NCBI RefSeq assembly: GCF_900089835.1
Contig: NZ_OANU01000123.1
Coordinates: 186,001-250,000 of the forward strand
Reading direction: 5' to 3'
From: Vibrio thalassae
GTDB lineage: Bacteria > Pseudomonadota > Gammaproteobacteria > Enterobacterales > Vibrionaceae
DNA length: 64,000 nt
The notes beneath the pieces are model-generated. The model was given only the letters and a program-made list of their open reading frames with translations. It had not been told where the DNA came from and did not search any database. Positions 23,398-32,209 of the stretch are shown here, in pieces. Each line of letters begins with the position of its first letter. Within the stretch, counting starts at the first letter, position 1. The position numbers and the translations under genes were made by a program.

Positions 23398-24336
23398 ATG
23401 ACCGGTATCTTGGATTCGGTGAATCAACGAACGCAACTGGTAGGTCAAAACCGACTAGAACTACTGACGTTTCGTCTGATGGGCCGCCAGCGTTACGGTA
23501 TAAATGTGTTCAAAGTTAAAGAAGTGCTTCAGTGCCCTAAATTAACGCGCATGCCCAACCTACATCGCCTGGTAAAAGGGGTAGCTCATATTCGTGGTCA
23601 AACTATTTCCGTGATTGACCTTAGTCTTGCTGTTGGTGGACGACCAACAACGGACATTGAAAATTGTTTTGTGGTTATCTCAGAGTTTAACCGCAGCGTA
23701 CAGGGATTTTTGGTCAGTTCTGTTGAACGCATCATTAACATGCACTGGGAGGCAATTTTGCCGCCACCTGAAGGAGCAGGCAAAGCCAACTATTTAACAG
23801 CAGTGACTAATATCGACAATGAACTGGTTGAGATTCTTGATGTTGAAAAGATTCTCGCTGAGATTTCGCCAGTGGTTGAAACCATGGACAGTAATATCGC
23901 GACAGAAATTGCCGCCGCTGAAGAGAAAGAGCAAAAACAGATCGTTAAGCGTATTATGATTGCCGATGACTCGGCAGTTGCTCGAAAACAGGTGCAGCGA
24001 GCCATTGAGTCGATTGGTTTTGAATCCATTTTGGTCAAAGATGGTAAAGAAGCTTACAACAAGCTGATCTCTATGGTGGCAGAGGGCAACATTCATGATC
24101 AGATTTCGTTGTTGATTTCCGATATTGAAATGCCAGAAATGGATGGATACACCCTAACGGCAGAAGTGCGCCGCCATCCGGATCTGAAAGATCTTCACAT
24201 TATTTTGCATACCTCGCTAAGTGGTGTGTTTAACCAAGCAATGGTGGAGCGAGTCGGGGCTAATGAATTCATCGCGAAGTTCAATCCAGATGAATTGGGA
24301 GGCGCTGTTAAAGCTGCCATTTTGCCAACTAAGTAA
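23398..24336 (+). CDS. cheV: CheV, CheW-response regulator chemotaxis coupling protein
   Basis: A 312-residue protein with an N-terminal CheW domain (about 20-160; INVFKVKEVLQCPKLTRMP, HIRGQTISVIDLS) and a C-terminal receiver domain (about 185-310; IADDSAV, the phospho-Asp in LLISDIEMPEMDG, and HTSLSG). CheV links chemoreceptors to CheA and is tuned by phosphorylation. It precedes cheR by 75 bases, as in other vibrio flagellar loci. Confidence 0.95.
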   Translation: MTGILDSVNQRTQLVGQNRLELLTFRLMGRQRYGINVFKVKEVLQCPKLTRMPNLHRLVKGVAHIRGQTISVIDLSLAVGGRPTTDIENCFVVISEFNRSVQGFLVSSVERIINMHWEAILPPPEGAGKANYLTAVTNIDNELVEILDVEKILAEISPVVETMDSNIATEIAAAEEKEQKQIVKRIMIADDSAVARKQVQRAIESIGFESILVKDGKEAYNKLISMVAEGNIHDQISLLISDIEMPEMDGYTLTAEVRRHPDLKDLHIILHTSLSGVFNQAMVERVGANEFIAKFNPDELGGAVKAAILPTK

Positions 24337-24411
24337 ACCAACAAAATTAGAGCTTGTAGTCGTCTGAGAAAAGCGTATAAAGCAAACCTTCAAAGCAGTA
24401 TAGAGAAGTGA

Positions 24412-25239
24412 ATGACAGCGATAACCATAAGCGATCAAGAATATCGTGATTTTAGCCGCTTTTTAGAGTCCCAATGCGGTATTGTTCTTGGCGATAGCAA
24501 ACAGTATTTAGTCCGTAGCCGATTAAGCCCTTTAGTGGCGAGATTTGGCTTAGTCTCTTTGTCTCAATTATTGAGAGATGTCGTTACTGGGCGTAATCGT
24601 GAGCTGAGAGTGGCCGCTGTAGATGCTATGACCACCAACGAAACCTTGTGGTTTAGAGACAACTACCCATTTACGGTGTTAGCGGACAAACTGCTCCCAG
24701 AATTTGCAGCCAACAAACGCCCGATTAAAATTTGGTCAGCTGCGAGCTCTTCTGGTCAAGAACCTTATTCCATGGCAATGACCGTTTTAGAGACGCAGAA
24801 CAAAAGGCCAGGAATGCTGCCCAGCGTGTCGATTACCGCAACGGATATATCGTCAACGATGCTAGAAATGTGTCGCCTTGGTGAGTATGACAATCTTGCG
24901 TTGGGTCGCGGTCTGTCACCTGAACGTCGTCGAATGTTTTTTGAAAACACCAATAACGGCAAGATGAAAGTGAAAGACAATGTGAAGCGTTTGGTGAGCT
25001 TTCGTCCGCAAAACTTGATGGACTCTTACGCGCTGTTGGGTAAGTTCGACATCATCTTTTGTCGTAATGTGCTGATTTATTTCTCTCCTGACATGAAGTC
25101 TAAAGTGCTCAATCAAATGGCACGTAGCTTAAACCCTGGGGGCTACTTACTCTTGGGTGCGTCAGAGTCTTTAACCGGACTAACGGATCAATTTGAAATG
25201 GTGCGTTGTAACCCAGGCATCATCTACAAGCTTAAATAG
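24412..25239 (+). CDS. cheR: CheR, chemoreceptor glutamate methyltransferase
   Basis: A 275-residue SAM-dependent methyltransferase that methylates receptor glutamates for adaptation. The N-terminal helical domain (about 1-75) contains LVRSRLSPLVARFG; the catalytic domain has TTNETLWFRDNYPF, the SAM loop IWSAASSSGQEPYS, and FCRNVLIYFSPDMK with LLGASESL. All standard CheR blocks are present. It is followed by a strong terminator before flgB. Confidence 0.95.
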   Translation: MTAITISDQEYRDFSRFLESQCGIVLGDSKQYLVRSRLSPLVARFGLVSLSQLLRDVVTGRNRELRVAAVDAMTTNETLWFRDNYPFTVLADKLLPEFAANKRPIKIWSAASSSGQEPYSMAMTVLETQNKRPGMLPSVSITATDISSTMLEMCRLGEYDNLALGRGLSPERRRMFFENTNNGKMKVKDNVKRLVSFRPQNLMDSYALLGKFDIIFCRNVLIYFSPDMKSKVLNQMARSLNPGGYLLLGASESLTGLTDQFEMVRCNPGIIYKLK

Positions 25240-25274
25240 TCTGAGCGTTACTTTGCTCATTAACACGCTTATCT

Positions 25275-25301
25275 AGCCTTGGTTTTCGCCAAGGCTTTTT
25301 T
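25275..25301 (+). terminator. Rho-independent terminator of cheVR
   Basis: Perfect 8-bp stem AGCCTTGG / CCAAGGCT, loop TTTTCG, five T following. It isolates cheVR from the flgB promoter. Confidence 0.92.
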
Positions 25302-25469
25302 CTTGCTATTCTCTTGGTTCAGTGATGGTTCGGAGGCCATTACTGTCGACATTCCTAATGACATCCTCCGTCAAAACTGGCGTGTATTTTGCTCACTACT
25401 TTGCCAATGGAAGCATGATAAACGTCGAATTACATGGCGACATCTGTTGTTGTGACTAAAAATAACTTT

Positions 25470-25485
25470 TGGCGCGATAATTGCT
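25470..25485 (+). promoter_or_regulatory. Sigma-54 promoter for flgBCDE
   Basis: TGGCGCGATAATTGCT, near-perfect to TGGCACG-N4-TTGCW with GG-N10-GC spacing, 43 bases before the flgB start. In vibrios this unit is FlrC-dependent (class III). Confidence 0.9.
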
Positions 25486-25528
25486 TTATCTCTGTATAAG
25501 GCACGTATTTTTGAACGATGAGGTTTCA

Positions 25529-25924
25529 ATGGCCATCTCTTTTAACAATGCATTAGGTATTCATCAATACACCGTCGGTGTACGTGAAAAGAATGCTGAA
25601 GTCATCTCCACCAATATCGCGCAGGCGAATACGCCGGGTTATAAAGCGAAGGGGATGGAGTTTGATCGTGCGTTAAAAGCGGCAAGCTCAGGGGCAAGTA
25701 TTGGGCTTAGTCGAACTGATGGACGGCATATTTCTGCCTCTACTAACGTCAGTGGTGAAATGCTTTACCGCATTCCGACACAGCCAGATACCGGTGACGG
25801 CAATACTGTAGACGTAGATTTAGAAAGAAACTTGTTCATGCAGAACCAATTAAGACATCAGGCATCACTCGATTTCTTAGGCGGCAAATTCAAAAATATG
25901 ACCAAAGCGATTAAAGGGGAGTAA
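25529..25924 (+). CDS. flgB: FlgB, proximal rod protein
   Basis: A 131-residue rod subunit. The frame extends upstream to a TTG, but the ATG at 25529 follows GATGAGG and gives the standard start MAISFNNALGIHQY. The N-terminal rod motif NIAQANTPGYKAKGMEFDRAL (20 residues after the first N) and the C-terminal helix NQLRHQASLDFLGGKFKNM are typical. It is the first gene of flgBCDE and sits six bases before flgC. Confidence 0.95.
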   Translation: MAISFNNALGIHQYTVGVREKNAEVISTNIAQANTPGYKAKGMEFDRALKAASSGASIGLSRTDGRHISASTNVSGEMLYRIPTQPDTGDGNTVDVDLERNLFMQNQLRHQASLDFLGGKFKNMTKAIKGE

Positions 25925-25929
25925 TTTAG

Positions 25930-26346
25930 ATGAGCTTATTTAATGTATTTAATGTGACAGGCAGTGCGATGAGCGCTGAGTCGGTTCGTCTAAATACCAC
26001 CTCAAGTAACCTTGCCAACGCTGACAGTATTAGTAGCTCGGCAAAAGAGACTTACAAAGCTCGCCACGCCGTTTTTGGCGCGGAGCTGAGCAAAGCTCAA
26101 TACAACCGCGATCATTCAGTACCTGTGAAAGTATTGGGTATTGTAGAGAGCGACAAACCCTTAAGTGCAGAGTACAACCCAGATCATCCACTCGCTAACG
26201 ATGAAGGCTATATCTACAAGCCAAACGTTAATGTGATGGAAGAAATGGCCAACATGATTTCAGCTTCGCGCTCATACCAGACTAACGTTCAGGTAGCGGA
26301 CGCGAGCAAGCAAATGTTGTTGAGTACTTTGCGAATGGGTCAATAG
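25930..26346 (+). CDS. flgC: FlgC, proximal rod protein
   Basis: A 138-residue rod protein with the N-terminal motif SVRLNTTSSNLANADSI and the C-terminal EEMANMISASRSYQTNVQV helix shared by FlgB/C/F/G axial proteins. The length fits the family. It lies between flgB (5-base gap) and flgD (15-base gap). Confidence 0.95.
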   Translation: MSLFNVFNVTGSAMSAESVRLNTTSSNLANADSISSSAKETYKARHAVFGAELSKAQYNRDHSVPVKVLGIVESDKPLSAEYNPDHPLANDEGYIYKPNVNVMEEMANMISASRSYQTNVQVADASKQMLLSTLRMGQ

Positions 26347-26361
26347 AGATAGGAGTAGCTC

Positions 26362-27069
26362 ATGGCTGGAATCAACAACGTTGGTCAAGGCAGTTTATCC
26401 TACATTGACCAACTGAAAAAACTGCAAGAACAAAGCAAACCTGAAGAGACAACCGGTAAGCAGGATCTTAAGCAAGAAGACTTCTTGTCCCTACTCACCA
26501 AACAGTTGGCTCAACAGGACCCATTTAAACCAGTCAGCAACGACCAGATGATTGCTCAAATGGCGTCGTTTGCCACGGTAGATGGTATTGGCAAGATGAA
26601 CACTCAGTTCGAGAGTTTGAACTCGTCAATGACGTCTAACCAAGCACTACAAGCGTCTTCACTTGTTGGGCGTGATGTCTTGGTTCCGGGTGCGGCTGGT
26701 GTGAAGGAAACAGACGCTGGCATGGCGGCAATGGTCAAATTGCCACAGTCCATGGATAACGTGTTTGTTCGTGTAGAAAATGAAATGGGTCAATTGGTAC
26801 GTACCTTTGATGTCGGTGCAAAACCTGGCGGTGATGCTCGTGTCGAATGGGACGGTAAAGATGATCAGGGTAATCCAATGCCTGCAGGTAAATACAAAGT
26901 GAAAGCTTCGGGTTTACTTGATGGAGAAAGCCGCGAGTTCGAAGTGTCGACTTATGCGAACGTGAACAGTGTGCTTCTTGGTAAAGGGGATGGAAACGTA
27001 CTACTCAATCTAGCTGGCTTCGAAAATCCAGTTCGGCTAGCAGAAGTACTGGAAGTCGGCAAGGCGTAA
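26362..27069 (+). CDS. flgD: FlgD, hook cap protein
   Basis: A 235-residue scaffold for hook polymerisation. It has the N-terminal export and capping region with QEDFLSLLTKQLAQQDPFKP and MIAQMASFATVDGI, and the C-terminal FlnG-like Ig domain (VEWDGKDDQGNPMPAGKYKV). It lies directly before flgE, the hook subunit it caps. Confidence 0.95.
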   Translation: MAGINNVGQGSLSYIDQLKKLQEQSKPEETTGKQDLKQEDFLSLLTKQLAQQDPFKPVSNDQMIAQMASFATVDGIGKMNTQFESLNSSMTSNQALQASSLVGRDVLVPGAAGVKETDAGMAAMVKLPQSMDNVFVRVENEMGQLVRTFDVGAKPGGDARVEWDGKDDQGNPMPAGKYKVKASGLLDGESREFEVSTYANVNSVLLGKGDGNVLLNLAGFENPVRLAEVLEVGKA

Positions 27070-27095
27070 CCGCTGGCTAGATTAGGAGATTAGGA

Positions 27096-28394
27096 ATGTC
27101 ATATGTATCTTTAAGTGGTCTATCTGCGGCTCAGTTAGACCTCAACACCACCAGTAACAACATTGCCAACGCCAACACATTCGGCTTTAAAGAGTCACGT
27201 GCCGAGTTTGGTGATGTGTATTCAAACTCACTATTTACTAATGCGAAAACCACACCGGGTGGCGGTGCTCAGCCAAGCAAGATTGCTCAGCAGTTCCACG
27301 AAGGCTCGAGCATATCGACTAACAACCCAATGGACTTGCGCATTAGCGGTACTGGCTTCTTCGCCGTATCTAAAGATCGTCTTGTACCACAGCAAAATGA
27401 GCTAACGCGTAACGGTGCTTTCCACCTAAACAAAGATAGCTACATGGTGACGTCGAACGATGAGTTTCTACTGGGTTATGAGGTGAATAAAGATACCAAT
27501 GAGGTTGTGTCTTATGAGCCTCGTCCAATCAATATACCGCCAGAGTTTGGTAAGCCGAAACAGACTGCGAATATTGAGATTGGTGTGAACCTTCCTGCTA
27601 ATGGTGATCTAAAAGATCCGGCTCTGTTCGACTTTACTGATCCTGAAACTTATAACCGTTCAACATCATCAACGATTTATGATTCCATGGGACAGTCGTA
27701 CAAAATGACGACGTACTATGTGAAAGATCAAACTCAGCAAAACACGTGGCAAAGTTACTACACGGTAACCGACGGCCAAGGTGAAAAACCAGTGAATATC
27801 GCTGGTGGTGATGCAACAACGCCAACAGGGCATGTTGGTCATACAATGCGATTCAACAACGACGGTACACTAGCGAGCTTGAACAATGGGCAGCCAATTG
27901 TCACTACTGATCTTGGTGCAAATGGTATCGATATGAACGGTGCCGATCCTGCACAGACATTGTCGTTTAGTCTTGATAGTGCCACTCAGTTTGCCGCTCC
28001 GTTTGAACTGACTAAGTTCCAAGAAGATGGTGCGACGACTGGCTTCCTAACTAAAGTCGACTTTGATGAGCAAGGCAACGTGTTAGGCACTTACTCAAAC
28101 GGTGAGAATGTGACATTAGGTCGTGTCGCTATGGTACGTGTAGCGAACGAACAAGGTCTTGATAAGAAGGGTGGTACCCAATGGGATTCTACGACTGCTT
28201 CTGGTGCTAAGATTTGGGGCGAATCAAACAAGGGTTCTTTTGGTACCATCAATAACGGCACGCTAGAACAATCGAACATTGATATGACCCAAGAGTTGGT
28301 AGACCTGATTTCAGCGCAACGTAATTTCCAAGCAAACTCACGTGCTTTGGATGTACATAACCAGCTGCAACAAAACATTCTACAAATCCGTTAA
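27096..28394 (+). CDS. flgE: FlgE, flagellar hook protein
   Basis: A 432-residue hook subunit. The N-terminal axial motif is LDLNTTSNNIANANTFGFK, and the C-terminal motif is QELVDLISAQRNFQANSRAL. The middle contains the FlgE D1/D2 domains, with SMGQSYKMTTYYVKD. Last gene of the unit; a hairpin 52 bases after the stop probably ends transcription. Confidence 0.95.
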   Translation: MSYVSLSGLSAAQLDLNTTSNNIANANTFGFKESRAEFGDVYSNSLFTNAKTTPGGGAQPSKIAQQFHEGSSISTNNPMDLRISGTGFFAVSKDRLVPQQNELTRNGAFHLNKDSYMVTSNDEFLLGYEVNKDTNEVVSYEPRPINIPPEFGKPKQTANIEIGVNLPANGDLKDPALFDFTDPETYNRSTSSTIYDSMGQSYKMTTYYVKDQTQQNTWQSYYTVTDGQGEKPVNIAGGDATTPTGHVGHTMRFNNDGTLASLNNGQPIVTTDLGANGIDMNGADPAQTLSFSLDSATQFAAPFELTKFQEDGATTGFLTKVDFDEQGNVLGTYSNGENVTLGRVAMVRVANEQGLDKKGGTQWDSTTASGAKIWGESNKGSFGTINNGTLEQSNIDMTQELVDLISAQRNFQANSRALDVHNQLQQNILQIR

Positions 28395-28446
28395 GTCATA
28401 GTATGAGTGGCTGTCAGTCACTCGTCGTTAATGTCTTGAAAAATCG

Positions 28447-28478
28447 AGCGTACGAGTGCATATGGACATTCGTACGCT
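28447..28478 (+). terminator. Hairpin after flgE
   Basis: AGCGTACGA pairs with TCGTACGCT over a 14-base inner part, followed by GTTTTGCG. A moderate terminator that would divide flgBCDE from flgFGHIJ. Confidence 0.6.
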
Positions 28479-28630
28479 GTTTTGCGTTTCAACAAAGCGG
28501 TCATATTGTTGCCGCACCGTTGCCACCTTGCCGTTTAGCTTTGCCTCTTCGATAGAACATCGGTTGCCGATCCTCCGCTTTCTTACCTTATTCCCCGCTT
28601 ATTTCTCTGATTTATAAGGAATAAAATTAG

Positions 28631-28646
28631 TGGCATAGTCTTTGCT
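28631..28646 (+). promoter_or_regulatory. Sigma-54 promoter for flgFGHIJ
   Basis: TGGCATAGTCTTTGCT with GG-N10-GC spacing, 35 bases before the flgF start. Confidence 0.88.
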
Positions 28647-28681
28647 TTATAAGCTCCGTACTTTGAATTTTGGAGCTATCA

Positions 28682-29431
28682 ATGGATCGTGCCCTTTACC
28701 TCTCAATGAGCGGCGCAAAGCAGAATATGCAAGCTTTGCAGCTTAGAGCAAACAACCTTGCGAACGCGAGCACGCCTGGCTTTCGAGCTGACCTTGCCCA
28801 AGCGCGCTCAATGCAAGCGTATGGTGAAGGCATGCCAAGTCGTGTGTTTAGCATGACAGAGCGTCCAGGACATAACTTCGAGCAAGGCAGTGTTGTGACG
28901 ACAGGTCGCGACCTTGATGTCACTATTGAAGGCCAAGGTTGGATTTCAGTATTGGATAAAAACGGCAAAGAAGGGTTAACCCGCAACGGCAGTTTACGCG
29001 TGGATCAAAACGGTTTGTTGGTCAATGGCAACGGTAACCTTGTGTTAGGGGAACGTGGTACGCCAATTACTGTACCTATTCCATTGCGTAAGATTGAGAT
29101 TGGCCGTGACGGCACCGTCTCTGTTATACCGCAAGATGCACCGGCTGACGAAATGGAAATCGTTGACCGTATCAAGCTCACCAATACTGATAACCGTTCA
29201 CTATTCAAAGACACTAACGGTCTATTTCGTAATAAAGATCCTCAATTAGGCTACACCGCTTCAGCCAATGTACAGCTGATGACCGGAGCTATTGAAGGCA
29301 GTAACGTTAATGCTGTTGGTGAAATGACAAGCTTAATTGATTTGCAGCGTCAATTCGAAATGCAGGTCAAGCTGATGAGCACCGCAGAAGACATGGATAA
29401 GGCTTCAGACTCATTGCTTCGCATGGGTTAA
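28682..29431 (+). CDS. flgF: FlgF, proximal rod protein
   Basis: A 249-residue rod protein. A TTG four codons upstream is in frame, but the ATG at 28682 follows TTTGGAG at the right distance and gives MDRALYLSMSGAKQ, the usual FlgF start. Axial motifs LRANNLANASTPGFRADL at the N-terminus and EMTSLIDLQRQFEMQVK at the C-terminus; the GQGWISVLDKNG segment belongs to the D1 domain. It leads flgFGHIJ. Confidence 0.95.
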   Translation: MDRALYLSMSGAKQNMQALQLRANNLANASTPGFRADLAQARSMQAYGEGMPSRVFSMTERPGHNFEQGSVVTTGRDLDVTIEGQGWISVLDKNGKEGLTRNGSLRVDQNGLLVNGNGNLVLGERGTPITVPIPLRKIEIGRDGTVSVIPQDAPADEMEIVDRIKLTNTDNRSLFKDTNGLFRNKDPQLGYTASANVQLMTGAIEGSNVNAVGEMTSLIDLQRQFEMQVKLMSTAEDMDKASDSLLRMG

Positions 29432-29455
29432 TAGGATTGAGAGAGGAAGAATAGA

Positions 29456-30244
29456 ATGCATCCGGCACTATGGGTAAGTAAGACTGGCTTAGACGCTCAG
29501 CAAACCAATATTTCGACAATTTCAAACAACCTAGCGAACGCATCAACCGTCGGTTATAAGAAAAGCCGCGCGGTGTTTGAAGATTTGTTTTATCAAAATA
29601 TCAATCAGCCTGGCGGTCAATCATCGCAAAACACCGAACTTCCTTCAGGCTTAATGCTAGGTGCAGGTTCAAAAGTGGTGGCAACACAAAAGATCCACAC
29701 ACCGGGTAATGCGCAAACCACGACCAACAGTCTCGATATGATGATTGAAGGTGATGGTTTTTTCCAAGTATTGATGCCAGATGGTAATATTGGTTATAGC
29801 CGCAATGGTCAGTTCACGCTAAATGATGAAGGGACTATTGTTACGTCTGGTTCTGGCTATGCATTGGAACCAGAAATTGCGATTCCTGAAGATGCGATTT
29901 CTATCACGGTGGGTACTGACGGTGAAGTGTCCGTTCGAGTACGTGGCCAGCAAGATAACCAAGTAGTGGGTAACATTACCACTGTCGACTTCATTAACCC
30001 GGGCGGTCTAGAGCCTATCGGGCAGAACCTTTACTTACCAACCGGTGCTAGTGGTGATCCAAATGAAGGGGTTCCAGGTTTAGATGGTTTCGGTCAAATT
30101 CGTCAGTCGATGCTAGAGACTTCAAACGTTAACGTAACGGAAGAGCTCGTTAACATGATTGAAGCTCAGCGTGTGTATGAAATGAACTCCAAAGTTATCT
30201 CGTCAGTCGACAAGATGATGAGCTTTGCTAACCAGCAGTTATAA
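29456..30244 (+). CDS. flgG: FlgG, distal rod protein
   Basis: A 262-residue protein, the standard FlgG size. N-terminal motif TNISTISNNLANASTVGYKK and C-terminal VTEELVNMIEAQRVYEMNSK. The segment after the N-terminal helix (FEDLFYQNINQPGGQSS) matches the FlgG-specific region that stiffens the rod. It lies between flgF and flgH. Confidence 0.96.
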   Translation: MHPALWVSKTGLDAQQTNISTISNNLANASTVGYKKSRAVFEDLFYQNINQPGGQSSQNTELPSGLMLGAGSKVVATQKIHTPGNAQTTTNSLDMMIEGDGFFQVLMPDGNIGYSRNGQFTLNDEGTIVTSGSGYALEPEIAIPEDAISITVGTDGEVSVRVRGQQDNQVVGNITTVDFINPGGLEPIGQNLYLPTGASGDPNEGVPGLDGFGQIRQSMLETSNVNVTEELVNMIEAQRVYEMNSKVISSVDKMMSFANQQL

Positions 30245-30263
30245 CGAATAGGGAGTACATGGA

Positions 30264-31037
30264 ATGAGAAAATTACTTTGTGTCTCCTTGCTGGCTGTGC
30301 TCTCAGGCTGTGCCCAGTTTGGCCAAGAAGAATCCGTTGATGATGTTGCCAGTAGCACGACAACGGTGGATGCAGTGGAAGGAGATAAGAATCCATCTTC
30401 AGGTATCGTCGATACACTACGTGGCAGAACAGACCCTGTTGCCGATGACCCTGCATGGGCACCAATTCACCCTAAAAATAAACCAGAGCATTACGCCGCC
30501 GCAACCGGTTCATTGTTCAACACTCATTACGCGCGCAATTGGTATGACGACTCAAAGCCTCGTGGTATTGGTGACATTATTACAGTGGAGCTGAACGAGG
30601 CGACTAAAGCGGCAAAAAGTGCTGACGCTGACTTGTCTAAAGCCAACGATTCTTCGATGGATCCGCTGTTTGTTGGCGGTAGACCGGTTACCATTAATGA
30701 CTATGATTTCTCCTATGAATTAAAGAACGATAACAACTTCAAAGGCAATGCTTCTGCTAATCAAAGCAACAGTATTTCAGGCTCCATCACCGTGGAGGTA
30801 ATCGAAGTCCTTGCGAACGGTAATCTGGTGATTCGCGGCGAAAAATGGCTCACGTTGAATACGGGCGATGAGTACATTCGTTTAAGCGGCACGATTCGCC
30901 CAGATGATATCGAGTTTGATAACACCATTGCATCTAACCGTATTTCTAACGCTAGAATTCAGTATTCGGGGACCGGAACTCAACAAGATATGCAAGAACC
31001 AGGATTCTTGGCACGATTTTTTAATGTCTCTCTATAG
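30264..31037 (+). CDS. flgH: FlgH, L-ring lipoprotein
   Basis: A 257-residue outer-membrane lipoprotein forming the L ring. Lipobox LSGC with Cys16. The conserved core has GSLFNTHYARNWYDDSKPRGIGD, ITVELNEATKAAKSADADLSK and VIRGEKWLTLNTGDEYIRLSG. Its N-terminal linker (residues 20-60) is acidic and longer than in enterobacteria. A strong terminator-like hairpin follows before flgI. Confidence 0.95.
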   Translation: MRKLLCVSLLAVLSGCAQFGQEESVDDVASSTTTVDAVEGDKNPSSGIVDTLRGRTDPVADDPAWAPIHPKNKPEHYAAATGSLFNTHYARNWYDDSKPRGIGDIITVELNEATKAAKSADADLSKANDSSMDPLFVGGRPVTINDYDFSYELKNDNNFKGNASANQSNSISGSITVEVIEVLANGNLVIRGEKWLTLNTGDEYIRLSGTIRPDDIEFDNTIASNRISNARIQYSGTGTQQDMQEPGFLARFFNVSL

Positions 31038-31064
31038 GGATAGGAATCGACGAATAGTAAGCGG

Positions 31065-31097
31065 CAAACCCTCTCCTCAGAGGGTTTGTTTGTTTTT
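31065..31097 (+). terminator. Terminator-like hairpin inside the flgFGHIJ unit
   Basis: A perfect 10-bp stem CAAACCCTCT / AGAGGGTTTG with loop CCTC is followed by TTTGTTTTT, a full Rho-independent terminator. It lies 28 bases after the flgH stop and its T run touches the AGGG ribosome site of flgI. Confidence 0.85.
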
Positions 31098-31105
31098 AGG
31101 GTAAC

Positions 31106-32200
31106 ATGATGAAAAAAATCACGTTTTTACTTCTTGGTTTATGTTTTGCCGCGGCAAGTGTGCAAGCGGCACGCATTAAAGATGTGGCAGAAGTTGCCGG
31201 GGTACGTAGTAACCAATTGGTGGGTTATGGTTTGGTCACTGGCCTTCCTGGCACTGGCGAAAAAACGCCATTCACTGAACAGAGCTTTCGTTCCATGCTT
31301 GAACGATTTGGTATTCAGATGCCGATTGGCTTTAAACCTAAATTTAAAAACGTCGCAGCGGTCATTGTCACCGCAGAGTTGCCTGCGTTCTCAAAGCCAG
31401 GTCAGCGTGTGGATGTCACGGTTTCTTCAATCGGTGCGGCAAAAAGTCTCCGTGGTGGCACTTTAATGCAGACCTTTTTACAAGGTTTGGATGGTGAGGT
31501 CTACGCAGTGGCACAGGGCAACTTGGTAGTGAGTGGGTTCAGTGCAGAAGGATTAGATGGGTCCAAAATCGTCGGTAATAACCCTGTCGTAGGCATGATT
31601 TCAAGCGGTGCAACTGTTGAGCGTGAAGTGCCTAGCCCATTCTCGCGTGGTGACTATATCACCTTTAACCTTCTGCAATCAGACTTCACAACGGCGCAAA
31701 ACATGGCAAATGCCATCAATGACTTTCTGGGTCCGCAAATGGCGAGCCCATTAGATTCTACCTCTGTTCGAGTTCGTGCGCCTCGCGACCTCAGCCAACG
31801 CGTAGCTTTCCTATCAGCAGTTGAAAACGTTGAATTCGATACCGCAGATAGCGGTGCAAAAATCATTGTTAACTCCCGCACTGGAACCATTGTGGTTGGT
31901 AAACACGTCAAGCTAAAACCTGCGGCAGTGACACACGGCGGTATGACGGTAGCTATCAAAGAGAACTTGAAAGTTAGCCAACCGAACGCGTTCGCTGGTG
32001 GGGATACGGTAGTGGTGCCTAATTCCGATATTCAAGTCACTGAAGGGTCAGGTAAGATGTTTAACTTCCAACCGGGTTTGACACTGGATGATCTCGTACG
32101 TGCTGTTAATGAAGTGGGCGCTGCTCCCTCAGACCTTATGGCTATTTTACAGGCGCTGAAGCAAGCTGGTGCCATTGAAGGTCAGTTGATCGTTATCTAG
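31106..32200 (+). CDS. flgI: FlgI, P-ring protein
   Basis: A 364-residue periplasmic ring protein. Signal peptide to about residue 21 (LLGLCFAAASVQA), then RIKDVAEVAGVRSNQLVGYG, GLPGTGEKTPFTEQS and, at the end, VRAVNEVGAAPSDLMAILQ and ALKQAGAI, all typical of FlgI. AGGG precedes ATGATG; either start is possible. It forms the peptidoglycan-level ring with help from FlgA. Confidence 0.95.
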   Translation: MMKKITFLLLGLCFAAASVQAARIKDVAEVAGVRSNQLVGYGLVTGLPGTGEKTPFTEQSFRSMLERFGIQMPIGFKPKFKNVAAVIVTAELPAFSKPGQRVDVTVSSIGAAKSLRGGTLMQTFLQGLDGEVYAVAQGNLVVSGFSAEGLDGSKIVGNNPVVGMISSGATVEREVPSPFSRGDYITFNLLQSDFTTAQNMANAINDFLGPQMASPLDSTSVRVRAPRDLSQRVAFLSAVENVEFDTADSGAKIIVNSRTGTIVVGKHVKLKPAAVTHGGMTVAIKENLKVSQPNAFAGGDTVVVPNSDIQVTEGSGKMFNFQPGLTLDDLVRAVNEVGAAPSDLMAILQALKQAGAIEGQLIVI

Positions 32201-32209
32201 GTAAGTATC

